Notes under the pieces: generated by a model | What the model was told of the DNA's origin: nothing | The model's input: the letters and a program-made list of their open reading frames with translations, nothing else | Databases searched by the model: none | Position numbers and translations under genes: made by a program | Source: Oceaniglobus ichthyenteri | GTDB taxonomy: Bacteria > Pseudomonadota > Alphaproteobacteria > Rhodobacterales > Rhodobacteraceae | Assembly (NCBI RefSeq): GCF_003057885.1 | Contig: NZ_QAGK01000016.1 | Span: 1-59,564 of the forward strand | Length of the DNA: 59,564 bases | Direction of reading: 5' to 3' | Part shown: positions 22,347 to 30,430 of the stretch, piece by piece | Layout of the letters: each line of letters starts with the position of its first letter | Numbering within the stretch: position 1 is the first letter of the stretch

Positions 22347-23096
22347 CTAAGGTTTATCTTTTGGGCGGGGCAGGTCGATCACGGGCGCAAGGCGCTGCTC
22401 TAATGCGTCCATACGAGACCATGCTTGGTCGGCCCGATCTTCCGCCTTTTTGACGGCTGCATCTGACACGGCTTGCAGATCCAGGGCCGACTTTTGCAGT
22501 GCTTCGATCTCTGACTTGAGGGCTTCCCGTGTAGCGTTGTCGTCTTTGATCTTCTGGGCGAGCCTTTGAATTTCCCCTGCCTGATCCTCAGTTCGTGCGG
22601 TCACGCGTTGCAATTCATCTTCCGCATTATCCGCACGCGTGGATTCTTCCTGCGCCTCTGTTGCCAGGCCATCATTCTCTGCGCTAATGGCGTCGATCGT
22701 TGCTGTCAGCTGTGCGATCTGCTTTTCGTGCAGATCCCGCTCGTCGGCTCTGATCCGATCGGATTTTTTGCGTTCATCTGCGACTGCACGGTCAATTTCG
22801 TCCGTGACTGCTGTGCGCATGGCTTTTAGTGCTCCCGCGATGCTGGTCAGACCTTCGTCTATGATCGATGCACGATCCTCGACAACCTCGTTGGCGGGGG
22901 CTTCTACATCACCCTCTTCTTCTTGCTTCGTTGCACGCCATGCGCTGATCACCTTAGTGAAGGTGGAGAGAGAGCCGCCAACATTCATGTGTTCATGGAC
23001 AGCCTTGGCATAGACCGTTCGCCAACCTTTCTCCGCTGCCAAATGATCTGCTGCTTCAATTATCTGTTCGTCTGATGCTGCGCGTGGTCGTGCCAT
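22347..23096 (-). CDS. kfrA: KfrA-like DNA-binding coiled-coil protein
   Basis: A 249-residue protein with an N-terminal KfrA-type helix-turn-helix domain (ARPRAASDEQIIEAADHL to SLSTFTKVISAWRA, about 1-55). A very long coiled coil follows (about 80-230, with many Glu, Lys and Gln residues and heptads such as EDELQRV). KfrA proteins of broad-host-range plasmids repress their own promoter and help stable inheritance, probably through filament-like assembly. The ATG at 23096 is preferred; another lies 9 bases upstream. An AT-rich palindromic region at 23120-23162 lies directly before the gene and is the likely operator. Confidence 0.85.
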   Translation of the reverse strand: MARPRAASDEQIIEAADHLAAEKGWRTVYAKAVHEHMNVGGSLSTFTKVISAWRATKQEEEGDVEAPANEVVEDRASIIDEGLTSIAGALKAMRTAVTDEIDRAVADERKKSDRIRADERDLHEKQIAQLTATIDAISAENDGLATEAQEESTRADNAEDELQRVTARTEDQAGEIQRLAQKIKDDNATREALKSEIEALQKSALDLQAVSDAAVKKAEDRADQAWSRMDALEQRLAPVIDLPRPKDKP

Positions 23097-23119
23097 TTTA
23101 TCCATCCAATCGTAATATT

Positions 23120-23162
23120 GTATCGTATTTAATATTGTATTACGTAATATAGATTACGATAC
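23120..23162. promoter_or_regulatory. Candidate KfrA operator
   Basis: GTATCGTA (23120-23127) and TACGATAC (23155-23162) are inverted, and the perfect palindrome TATTACGTAATA lies between them at 23138-23149. Position and symmetry fit autoregulation by KfrA. Confidence 0.5.
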
Positions 23163-23339
23163 GTTACTAATCAAACGTGATTGGCCACTTATGTTTGAGC
23201 TTTTAACTGTTTGTGTGAACAACCACCTGATGATTCACTTTTATCACGTGCAAGAAGATCTAAAGCAGACAATCGAGGGTATCCCACTGGAGCGCATGTG
23301 GGGTGCGAAAGCGTCACATTTGGGCACACCCACAGGTGA

Positions 23340-23435
23340 CGGCCAGTTGTGACAGAACGAAATGTCGCAATTGAGTGGCGCGACAGCATTTGTGACAGTA
23401 TCAGGGCGTTAGCCACCCTAATGTGATAGATTGCC
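23340..23435. other. Candidate res site of the serine resolvase
   Basis: Upstream of the resolvase gene are direct repeats TTGTGACAG (23347-23355 and 23390-23398) and the inverted pair TGTCGC (23363-23368)/GCGACA (23380-23385). Resolvases of this class act on sites next to their genes, and the same sites repress the gene. The rest of 23163-23339 shows nothing. Confidence 0.5.
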
Positions 23436-24008
23436 ATGCCCCGGATCGGATACGCCCGCGTCAGCACCACGAGTCAGGACCTCGAAATCCAGAAAACCAG
23501 GTTGAAGGTGGCAGGGTGCGAAATCATCCGCGCCGAGACGGGCTCCGGGGCCTCCCGCGACGACCGAACCGAGCTGGCCACCGTTCTAGAATTTCTGCGC
23601 GACGGTGACGAGCTGGTCGTGCATCGCCTCGACCGGCTTGGCCGCTCGACACGCGACGTTCTGAATCTGGTGCATGAGCTTGATGCCAAAGGAGCGTCGC
23701 TGCGCGTTCTGGAACCCGAAGTCACCACCGCGGGCGATATGGGCCGCATAGTCATTACCGTTCTCGGCATGGTGGCTGACATGGAGTTGAAATTCATCCG
23801 TGACCGTCAGCGCGCGGGTATCGACGCCGCAAAAAGCAAAGGCGTCTACAAGGGGCGGCAGAAACGAGTGGACGATGGCGAAATCTGCAGGCTGGCATCG
23901 GAGGGCGTGTCGAAGGCCAAGATCGCTCGCGATCTCGGCGTGTCGCGCATGACAGTCTATCGGGCCCTGGAGGCCAACGCACCTGAAGCGGACACTGGAT
24001 CTGGCTGA
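23436..24008 (+). CDS. Serine recombinase, resolvase/invertase type
   Basis: A 190-residue Tn3-type resolvase. The catalytic serine is Ser10 in IGYARVSTTSQD. The arginine motif is VVHRLDRLGRSTRD, and a C-terminal helix-turn-helix lies at SKAKIARDLGVSRMTVYRAL (about 155-176). It resolves plasmid dimers or transposon cointegrates at a res site. It is isolated here, with no transposase gene beside it, so it most likely serves as a multimer resolution system of the plasmid next to kfrA. Its homology to the dead copy at 22089 suggests two invasions of this area. An inverted-repeat element starts 22 bases downstream. Confidence 0.92.
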   Translation: MPRIGYARVSTTSQDLEIQKTRLKVAGCEIIRAETGSGASRDDRTELATVLEFLRDGDELVVHRLDRLGRSTRDVLNLVHELDAKGASLRVLEPEVTTAGDMGRIVITVLGMVADMELKFIRDRQRAGIDAAKSKGVYKGRQKRVDDGEICRLASEGVSKAKIARDLGVSRMTVYRALEANAPEADTGSG

Positions 24009-24030
24009 AGCGAATAACCGCAGTGCGGGA

Positions 24031-24251
24031 CGATTGTGTTGAAAAACTCCGATTTTGGCCAAAACTGTTAGAAAAGTGGTCCATGGAAAGCTTGTCGGAA
24101 AATTCCACGAGGGGGTCGGCCAAACCGCTGACTTGGCAATGTGAGAGGTCGTCATGGCCTGCACTGATCGTTCAGCGCCGACTTGAATGAATCAATGGAT
24201 TTCGGCGGAAAAATGTGCCGGTCGAATTTTCGAGTTTTTCAACACAATCGG
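24031..24251. mobile_element. Small inverted-repeat element (MITE-like or transposon remnant)
   Basis: Perfect 19-bp terminal inverted repeats CGATTGTGTTGAAAAACTC (24031-24049) and its reverse complement (24233-24251) enclose 183 bases without a gene. Similarity continues outward imperfectly to about 24008 and 24275, with a 3-base gap. No target-site duplication is obvious. The rest of 24252-24432 holds nothing recognised. Confidence 0.6.
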
Positions 24252-24432
24252 ACCTTACTGCCGTTCGCTGCCACAGCGCAGTTTCCGTGCAGTTGAAAAG
24301 GCATCTTGGAGGAACGGCGGATTCCGGACTTTCTCTGCAATTGCGACCATGTCCTACCGGACTGTTGAAAGCTGACATCCATGTGGGATTTTCCCAAGGT
24401 CTGTCATTTGAAATACTGGGTGCGGTTTTTTC

Positions 24433-25035
24433 TCAAGGGAGCGGAATGCTACCCCTATTGACCACCTGCTGAAGCTCGAAACGTGCGCTCAGCGGCAGGA
24501 TGTCTTTTGGATTGTGGCCGATGTCATAGCTTTGCTGACCTGACATCTCACCCTCGGCCGTCGCGATGATCGCCAAGGTGTCGTCCTCAAGTCTGGTCAC
24601 GCTTTCGATCTGGAAACTGCCTTTCGTCAACGCATAGTAGACATCCGTGTCCATGTCTGCCGGATGGTAGGTCAGGGTTGCCGCCGGATCGGTCTTGAGA
24701 TCAAGCGTGACAGGATCGAGCGAGAATTCGACCCGCATTTCGGGCTGCCCGGATTCCGGCGAAACCGTGTCACGCGTGGTCAGCGTGACAAACACATCAT
24801 CGGGAGAGATGTTCACGCCGCCCAACAGCATCGGCTTGAGGATCAACCAGCTTGCCGTATGCACCTGACGGGTCGCATCACCGGGGACGGTATTCCATGC
24901 GGTGTAATGGGTCGCTTCTTCCGTCCCGAGCGTCATCGTGATGACACCGGTTTCCTGATAGACAGGCACACCCTGCGCCATAGCGGCGCCGACGAAACAG
25001 CTGGCCACAATCAGGCCGAATCTGAGGTTCTTCAT
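24433..25035 (-). CDS. Secreted hypothetical protein
   Basis: A 200-residue protein with a signal peptide (MKNLRFGLIVASCFVGAAMA, cut near 20). The mature part is rich in beta-type sequence (HTASWLILKPMLLGG, VFVTLTTRD, EMRVEFSLDPVTLDL). I do not recognise the family. It is the last of three minus-strand genes (26214 to 24433) separated by short gaps (15 and 18 bases), probably one operon of periplasmic or surface proteins. The operon's promoter was probably replaced when the IS3 element inserted upstream. Confidence 0.65.
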   Translation of the reverse strand: MKNLRFGLIVASCFVGAAMAQGVPVYQETGVITMTLGTEEATHYTAWNTVPGDATRQVHTASWLILKPMLLGGVNISPDDVFVTLTTRDTVSPESGQPEMRVEFSLDPVTLDLKTDPAATLTYHPADMDTDVYYALTKGSFQIESVTRLEDDTLAIIATAEGEMSGQQSYDIGHNPKDILPLSARFELQQVVNRGSIPLP

Positions 25036-25050
25036 TGTCTTGCCTTCAGG

Positions 25051-25542
25051 TTATTTGTTGCAGTCGATACGCAGGCTGGCACTGGGATCCACCGGTTCGC
25101 TCTGCCCGTCGACAAGGTTGAGGCCTGTCACCGATATAATGCCGTCCGAGACGTCGACTTCGAACGGGGTCGAGACATACTGACCGGCCTGGAGTTTTCG
25201 GCCCACCGATTCATAGGGCTCGTCCACCCCCAGCTCGATCGTCATCTCGTTCGCGGTTGAGGAGAAATCAAAATAGAAGCTCTCACCATCGGTTGCCAAA
25301 CCCGGTCCCTGAACTTCGATATCCGGGACGCCATCCTCAACGTAGATGACGCAGGTGACTGGCGTGAACTCGTAGGTCGCGGTGGTGGTTTCGAGAACAC
25401 CAGGACTCGTGGCCTCAACGTCAGGTGAAGCGACTTTGGCCTCCTCGGCCATGGAGGCAAGGGGCGTCACCATCAGGATGCAGGCGGCAAGGGCGACCGC
25501 GAGACGCTGTGCTCCTGCCATTGAGGAGTGGTTCAAGGTCAT
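25051..25542 (-). CDS. Secreted hypothetical protein
   Basis: A 163-residue exported protein. The signal peptide includes LAVALAACILMVTPLASMA (cut near 32). The mature part is acidic and beta-rich (TATYEFTPVTCVIYVEDG, FYFDFSSTANEMTIEL), with two cysteines (PVTCVI and RIDCNK at the very end) that could form one disulfide. It may be a pilus-like, fimbrial or adhesion subunit, but no family was recognised. It lies in the middle of a three-gene minus-strand cluster. Confidence 0.65.
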   Translation of the reverse strand: MTLNHSSMAGAQRLAVALAACILMVTPLASMAEEAKVASPDVEATSPGVLETTTATYEFTPVTCVIYVEDGVPDIEVQGPGLATDGESFYFDFSSTANEMTIELGVDEPYESVGRKLQAGQYVSTPFEVDVSDGIISVTGLNLVDGQSEPVDPSASLRIDCNK

Positions 25543-25560
25543 GTCTTAATTCTCCGAATG

Positions 25561-26214
25561 TTACGGGTAGGACCAGCCGTCATGCTCGACGTTGAATATC
25601 CGGAAGGGCGCGCCGGGCTTGGTCGTGTCGGCCCGGAGGTAAAATACCGCGCGCTGCGGCTGGCCAAAGTTGGTGAAGTCGACATTGATCGTCACCATGC
25701 CGCGGAACATCGGCCGGTCGGGATCGGGTCTCGCCGACTGAACAGAACCGTCGAAATCCTGTGCCCCGAACAAGGGATGCGCCTGCACGTTTCCGGAGTT
25801 GAGCCAAGCGACGATATCGTCGGTGAAATACATGAACGAGTTCACAGGGTCCAAGGGCCCGGGCCCGCCTGCGGCATCGGCCTCTATCTGGTGATAGTAG
25901 AGTTCATCAACCAGAGCGCGCGCACCCTCTACAACGTCATCGGAGTCACCCTGATCAAATTGCGGCGCATTGCCGTGTGGCGCTTGATAACCCTGTGACG
26001 GGACTTGGGCCTGATCCTCGCCCGACTGATCGGGTGTGATAAAGCGTTGCGCCACCCATCCTGCCTTATCCATTCCTGCGGTGCGCATCAGACACCAGCG
26101 CGGCGGCAGTGCCGCAATCTGGGCTTGGGTCAGCGCATTATACTGGCTGGTGTCTGACGTCAGCACCCTTGGGACAGATTTGAGGATTTGAATAGCGGAG
26201 GATTTCTGGTTCAT
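25561..26214 (-). CDS. Hypothetical protein, N-terminus replaced by IS sequence
   Basis: A 217-residue frame whose first 22 codons (from 26214 to 26149) lie inside or at the left end of the IS3 element. The native gene enters only from about S23 (SQYNALTQAQIAALPPRWCL). The native part reads as a soluble domain (PPRWCLMRTAGMDKAGW; VFYLRADTTKPGAPFRIFNVEHDGW), perhaps exported originally. It is therefore 5'-truncated and possibly expressed as a chimera. It lies first in the cluster with two secreted proteins. Function unknown. Confidence 0.6.
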   Translation of the reverse strand: MNQKSSAIQILKSVPRVLTSDTSQYNALTQAQIAALPPRWCLMRTAGMDKAGWVAQRFITPDQSGEDQAQVPSQGYQAPHGNAPQFDQGDSDDVVEGARALVDELYYHQIEADAAGGPGPLDPVNSFMYFTDDIVAWLNSGNVQAHPLFGAQDFDGSVQSARPDPDRPMFRGMVTINVDFTNFGQPQRAVFYLRADTTKPGAPFRIFNVEHDGWSYP

Positions 26215-26235
26215 CTTATCGATTAGGAGATTGAG

Positions 26236-26610
26236 ATGACAAAGAAACCGCAGACATCGAAAGACGCCGCCGAGAAGGTGGTCAAGAACATTCGCCGCAA
26301 GACCCGCCAGACTTATTCTGCGGAGGAGAAGATCCGCATTGTTTTGGCAGGCCTGCGCGGCGGGGAAAGCATCTCGGTGCTATGCCGCCGTGAGGGTATT
26401 GCTGAGAGCCTGTATTATAGCTGGTCGAAGGAATTTCTCGAAGCGGGCAAGCGCCGGTTATCTGGCGACACGGCGCGGCAGGCCACATCGCCTGAGGTAA
26501 AGGATTTGCGTTCTGAGTCCTTGGCCCTGAAGGAATGCGTCGCCGACCTGACGCTTGAGAACCGTCTGCTCAAAAAAAGCATGACAGGGGCTGGGGATTT
26601 CGGGGAATGA
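26236..26610 (+). CDS. IS3-family transposase OrfA
   Basis: A 124-residue DNA-binding subunit: helix-turn-helix (RQTYSAEEKIRIVLAGLRGG, SISVLCRREGIAESLYYSW, about 26-65) and a C-terminal leucine-zipper-like helix (SLALKECVADLTLENRLLKK). It binds the IS ends. Its stop overlaps the OrfB start (ATGA at 26607-26610), so OrfB is probably made by coupling or by frameshifting. A purine-rich GATTAGGAGATTGAG precedes the ATG. Confidence 0.9.
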   Translation: MTKKPQTSKDAAEKVVKNIRRKTRQTYSAEEKIRIVLAGLRGGESISVLCRREGIAESLYYSWSKEFLEAGKRRLSGDTARQATSPEVKDLRSESLALKECVADLTLENRLLKKSMTGAGDFGE

Positions 26611-27587
26611 GATACCCTGCATCCGAGAAACTGGAGATCATCCGCACCGTTGAGGGATCACATCTGCCGGTTAAGCAGACCCTCGACATGCTGGGCGTCC
26701 CTCGAACGACATTCTATCGATGGTATGATCGATACGTCGACGGTGGGTTCGATGCGCTGGCAGACATAGCCCCGCGCCCAAGATCGGTCTGGAACCGCAT
26801 CCCTGATGCCCGCCGTGACGACTTGATTGAGTTTGCGCTGGAACATGAAGCGCTGACCGCACGGGAACTGGCCGTCAAATACACCGATGAGAAGCGGTAT
26901 TTTGTCTCTGAATCATCGGCTTACCGTATTTTGAAAGCGGCTGATCTAATCACCGCACCGGATTACGTGGTGATCAAAGCGGACGATGAGTTCAAAGATA
27001 AGACAACGGCCATCAACGAGATGTGGCAGACTGACTTCACCTACTTCAAGATCATTGGCTGGGGGTGGTATTATCTCAGCACGATCCTGGACGATTACAG
27101 CCGCTACATCATCGCCTGGAAGCTCTGCACAAATATGCGGGCCGAAGATGTGACGGACACGATTGAACTGGCTCTCACAGCGTCAGGCTGCGACCGGGCG
27201 GTTGTGCGGCACAAGCCACGTCTGCTCAGCGACAACGGCTCATGCTACATCTCAGGCGATCTGGCCAAGTGGTTGGAGGATCAGAAAATGACGCATGTCC
27301 GCGGCGCGCCATTCCACCCACAGACCCAAGGCAAGATCGAACGCTGGCACCAGACCATGAAGAACAGGGTTCTGCTGGAGAACTACTACCTACCCGGTGA
27401 TCTCGAACGCCAAATCGGGGCCTTCGTCGATTACTACAACAACCAGCGTTACCACGAGAGCCTGAACAACGTCACACCAGCTGACGTCTACTTCGGCCGC
27501 GACAAAGCCATTCTCAGGGAAAGGAAGAAGATCAAGAAACAGACAATCCAACAACGTCGCTTGCAACATCAAAAACAAGCAGCATAA
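26607..27587 (+). CDS. IS3-family transposase OrfB (DDE integrase)
   Basis: A 326-residue catalytic subunit. Helix-turn-helix segments at the N-terminus (LPVKQTLDMLGVPRTTFYRW) are followed by an rve integrase core with the DDE residues in WQTDFTYFK, LLSDNGSCY and QGKIERWHQ, and by the usual C-terminal QRYHESLNNVTPADVYFGR. The frame is complete and undamaged, so the element may still be able to move. Confidence 0.92.
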   Translation: MRYPASEKLEIIRTVEGSHLPVKQTLDMLGVPRTTFYRWYDRYVDGGFDALADIAPRPRSVWNRIPDARRDDLIEFALEHEALTARELAVKYTDEKRYFVSESSAYRILKAADLITAPDYVVIKADDEFKDKTTAINEMWQTDFTYFKIIGWGWYYLSTILDDYSRYIIAWKLCTNMRAEDVTDTIELALTASGCDRAVVRHKPRLLSDNGSCYISGDLAKWLEDQKMTHVRGAPFHPQTQGKIERWHQTMKNRVLLENYYLPGDLERQIGAFVDYYNNQRYHESLNNVTPADVYFGRDKAILRERKKIKKQTIQQRRLQHQKQAA

Positions 27588-27660
27588 TCAATCACACAAA
27601 CGAGCCAGAGCCTCTAATGCTCAAGCCGCTCTGATGTCCCATTTTATATGATGACGGACA

Positions 27661-28420
27661 TGCCGGGTCGGAACGGCTGGCGGGAAAGGTCGCGCTGATA
27701 ACGGGTGGGGATTCCGGGATCGGGCGGGCTACGGCGGTTCTTTATGCGCGTGAGGGCGCGAAGGTGGCCATCGTTTACCTGGACGAAGACCGCGATGCGG
27801 AGAAAACTAGGGAACTGGTCGAAAATGAGGGTAGCGAGGCCCTGCTGATCCGCGGCGACATCGGTGAAAAATCGTTCTGTCAGGATGCGGTGAAGCAAAC
27901 GATCGGGAAATTCGGCCAGCTTGACATCTTGGTCAACAATGCAGGCGAGCAGCATGCTCAGGAGGACCCGGAGGACATTGAGGAAGCGCAGATAGAGCGG
28001 ACTTTCCGCACGAACATTTTCGGCATGATTTTCATGACGCAGTCGGCATTGTCACACCTGAAAAAAGATGCGCGCATCATCTGCCTGACGTCGATCACTG
28101 CTTACAAGGGGCAAGACCTGCTGATCGATTATGCGTCGACAAAGGGCGCGATCCTCGCGTTCCTGCGGGCAATGTCGAGCAAGCTGGCCTCGAAGGGCAT
28201 TTTGGTCAACGGGGTGGCACCCGGACCGATCTGGACCCCCTTGATTCCAGCATCCTTTCCGAAAGAGGCGGTCGACGATTTCGGTCAGGACGCACCTCTT
28301 GGCCGCCCCGGCCAACCGAATGAGGTTGCACCGTGTCTGCTGTTTCTCGCCTGTGAGGATTCGTCTTACATGAGCGGTCAAGTGCTGCATCCGAATGGCG
28401 GGACGTTGGTCGGGGGCTGA
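27661..28420 (+). pseudogene. Short-chain dehydrogenase, 5' end removed by the IS3 element
   Basis: Open from the IS right end: SERLAGKVALITGGDSGIG carries the NAD(P)-binding motif, NNAGEQH and the active site follow (Ser in LTSITAYKG, YASTK), and the C-terminus is NGGTLVGG. It matches the glucose-dehydrogenase-like, YhdF/YghA-type general-stress SDRs of about 285 residues, whose first 40-50 residues are missing. No in-frame ATG precedes the TGGDSGIG motif. A GTG start at 27764 would lose the cofactor site, so a functional enzyme is unlikely. Members of this SDR group are often in stress regulons, which fits the neighbouring genes. Confidence 0.8.
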
Positions 28421-28437
28421 GGGTCAAACCAGCCGTC

Positions 28438-28463
28438 GGAACTGTTTAGGTCCCTCATATGTT
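28438..28463 (+). promoter_or_regulatory. EcfG-like promoter candidate
   Basis: GGAAC (28438-28442), 17 bases, TGTT (28460-28463), 34 bases before the Crp/Fnr start codon. The alphaproteobacterial EcfG consensus is GGAAC-N16/17-CGTT, so the -10 matches in three of four bases. Confidence 0.5.
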
Positions 28464-28496
28464 GACCTCACAAATAGTTGCCGTCGGGGAAAGGAA

Positions 28497-29291
28497 ATGT
28501 CTAGTCTGCCAGATATCGACAGAAAGAAGGCGATCACCCGTGTCGCTGGAGATTTAAATTCCGCTCTGCGTAAATGGAATGTCGAACCGATTTTTTTTGA
28601 ATCACAAACTGATATTCAGCACGAAGGCGACCGCTCAAAAGCAATGTATTTGGTGAAATCAGGCTGGGTCTATTCTTACGCGTCCCTTGCCGACGGGCAG
28701 CGGCAAATTCTGTTTCTGTATCAGGCGGGCGACATTGCTGGTCTGGCTGATTTCTGCGTGGAACAGGTAAGTTGTTCAATGCGTAGTCTGGGCGGCTGCG
28801 AGGTTTTGCCAATTCCGATAGGGGCCATCACAACAACCGATTTTATGACACCGGAAATCATCACATACTTCTTACGGAAATCTGCACAAATGCAGTCCAT
28901 CCTCATGCGAACGCTGACAGCGGTCGGGCGCATGGAAGCACGGAACCGGATAGTCTGGCTCATACTTATGCTACATGATCGTCTGCCTCACACCGGAAAT
29001 GGGATGCCGACTATAGAAATCCCCTTTAACCAGTCCGAAATCGGGGACCTTATTGGTTTAACAAATGTTTCGGTCAGTAAAACGCTCTGCCAGCTCTCAG
29101 ACGAGGGATTTATCGAACGGAAGGGCAACAAAATCTTGATCCGGCGACCGGCCGACCTGCAGACCATGATCAATTATGAATCGATGGGTTTCTCAGAAGG
29201 TTCTTTTCTTAACGTGAAAGATATCCCCGGACAGAAGGATGGCAGATCGCGGGTTCTTCGCAGTAGGAAAGAGCTTTCGGGTTTAAACTGA
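28497..29291 (+). CDS. Crp/Fnr family transcription regulator
   Basis: A 264-residue regulator. The cyclic-nucleotide-binding-like barrel (about 30-140) includes AMYLVKSGWVYSYASLADGQRQILFLYQAGDIAGLADF. A dimerisation helix follows, then a Crp-type winged helix with FNQSEIGDLIGLTNVSVSKTLCQLSDEGFI. No Fnr iron-sulfur cysteine cluster is seen at the N-terminus. The ATG at 28497 follows AAAGGAA. It resembles a second Crp/Fnr protein on this plasmid (48284-49021; both have SGWVYSY/HGWAFSY and DGRRQI-type signatures). The signal and target genes are unknown. The GGAAC-type promoter upstream suggests stress control. Confidence 0.88.
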   Translation: MSSLPDIDRKKAITRVAGDLNSALRKWNVEPIFFESQTDIQHEGDRSKAMYLVKSGWVYSYASLADGQRQILFLYQAGDIAGLADFCVEQVSCSMRSLGGCEVLPIPIGAITTTDFMTPEIITYFLRKSAQMQSILMRTLTAVGRMEARNRIVWLILMLHDRLPHTGNGMPTIEIPFNQSEIGDLIGLTNVSVSKTLCQLSDEGFIERKGNKILIRRPADLQTMINYESMGFSEGSFLNVKDIPGQKDGRSRVLRSRKELSGLN

Positions 29292-29310
29292 CTTACGATC
29301 TGCGACATGA

Positions 29311-29337
29311 AAAAGGCTACGCTCTGCGAGCGTAGCC
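29311..29337 (-). terminator. Terminator of the BON-domain gene
   Basis: GGCTACGCTC (29315-29324) / GAGCGTAGCC (29328-29337) with a 3-base loop. On the minus strand the stem is followed by TTTT, so it ends the BON-domain transcript. It could also slow plus-strand readthrough from the Crp/Fnr gene. Confidence 0.75.
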
Positions 29338-29367
29338 TGACCTGCTGAAAATTGATTGGTGCTTAAA

Positions 29368-30225
29368 TTATTTGGACTTCGACTTGTTTGCACTGTCGTC
29401 ATCTCGCCCAGACTGCGATTTCTTCACACGCAGATTGTTCTGAACATGTTCCACACCGGAGCAGGAGTCTGCACAATCTTCGGCATGACGCTTGGCCTGT
29501 TTGGAATCGACCTCTCCGGACAGGGTAACCTCTCGGTTGGAAACAGAAACGTCGATATTGGAGGCATCAATGTCATGATCGTCCGACAGACGGTCGCAGA
29601 CATCGTCACAGATGCGCTCGTCGGAACGTTGATAGTTCTTCGGTCCGCGCCCGCGGTGGGACTGGCCACCCTCGTAGCCTCCCTGCATGCCCCGCGAACC
29701 ATTTTGGTTCCAAGACGAGCCACCTTGCTGACCGGACTGCTGATAGCCGCCCTGATTGGAGCCATATTGGCCTTGCCCGCGGTCATACCCGCCGCCGTAG
29801 TTGCCCCGCTGGTAGCCGTCTTGTTGATAGCCGCCCTGCTGGTAGCCTCCTTGCTGGTAGCCGCCCTGACCGCCTTGCGCGTAACCGGAATCATACTGGC
29901 CACGCTCCGATCTGTAGTTCTGGCCGGATTGACCGCCGCGATCACGGCTCCAGCCGCCCTGATCACGTCCACCACTCTGATTATGGCGGTAATCGCTCTG
30001 GCCATAGTTACCTTGCCCGCGGTAGTCTTGGCCGTAATTGCCTTGGTCCCAGTCCTGTCGGCCGCCGCGTCCTTGCTCACCACGCGAGCGATAGTCGTCG
30101 CGATCCTGATGCTGGTCCCGTCCACGCGACCCTTGCCAATCACGATCGTTTTCCCAGTCGTCACGGCCCTGCTGGCCGCGCTCATCATTGCGGGAATGTT
30201 CTTGGCGATAATTTTGATTGCTCAT
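29368..30225 (-). CDS. BON-domain protein with long Gly/Gln/Tyr-rich low-complexity region
   Basis: A 285-residue protein. Residues 1-195 are low complexity: first charged (Arg/Asp/Gln rich), then a repeated GGYQQ unit (about 115-180). The C-terminal BON domain (about 205-270) is recognisable by RICDDVCDRLSDDHDIDASNIDVSVSN and REVTLSGEVDSKQAKRHAED. BON domains bind membranes or surfaces and are common in stress proteins such as OsmY. There is no signal peptide, so it should be cytoplasmic unless exported otherwise. The GGYQQ tract resembles condensate-forming prion-like regions. The ATG at 30225 has GGAGGAGGA upstream, and the longer frame from 30276 is not needed. Single gene with its own terminator. 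Confidence 0.85.
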   Translation of the reverse strand: MSNQNYRQEHSRNDERGQQGRDDWENDRDWQGSRGRDQHQDRDDYRSRGEQGRGGRQDWDQGNYGQDYRGQGNYGQSDYRHNQSGGRDQGGWSRDRGGQSGQNYRSERGQYDSGYAQGGQGGYQQGGYQQGGYQQDGYQRGNYGGGYDRGQGQYGSNQGGYQQSGQQGGSSWNQNGSRGMQGGYEGGQSHRGRGPKNYQRSDERICDDVCDRLSDDHDIDASNIDVSVSNREVTLSGEVDSKQAKRHAEDCADSCSGVEHVQNNLRVKKSQSGRDDDSANKSKSK

Positions 30226-30430
30226 TTTGATATTCCTCCTCCAGGTGAGTCGTCTGCAAAATGCCGACCGACCCATTCAGGGTTCGTTGTTTTGTGACAA
30301 CGCTCATTAAAGTGTTTTAAGCAATTTTCTGATCCGGTGGGTTAGGACGAGAGATGCGCCAATATCCGCGCATCAGCATCGGAGCAGTCCCTTGTGGATT
30401 TCGGCACAGCAAAACCGTAGCGTGGCCCGT

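Larger units (their letters stand above)
26151..27660 (+). mobile_element. IS3-family insertion sequence
   Basis: About 1.5 kb with two overlapping transposase genes. The ends form an imperfect inverted repeat: the left end starts TGTCTGACGTCA then TGGGACA, and the right end inverted reads TGTCCGTCATCA then TGGGACA. The element thus begins TG and ends CA as IS3 members do. The flanks (GCTGG before, TGCCG after) show no 3-4 base duplication, so one side has probably been rearranged after insertion. It interrupts a gene on each side. Confidence 0.85.

Noticed and set aside
29356-30297. Plus-strand hydrophobic frame of 313 codons
   Set aside because: Mirror of the repetitive Gly/Gln/Tyr codons of the BON protein. 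The low-complexity Ala/Val/Leu product is an artefact.
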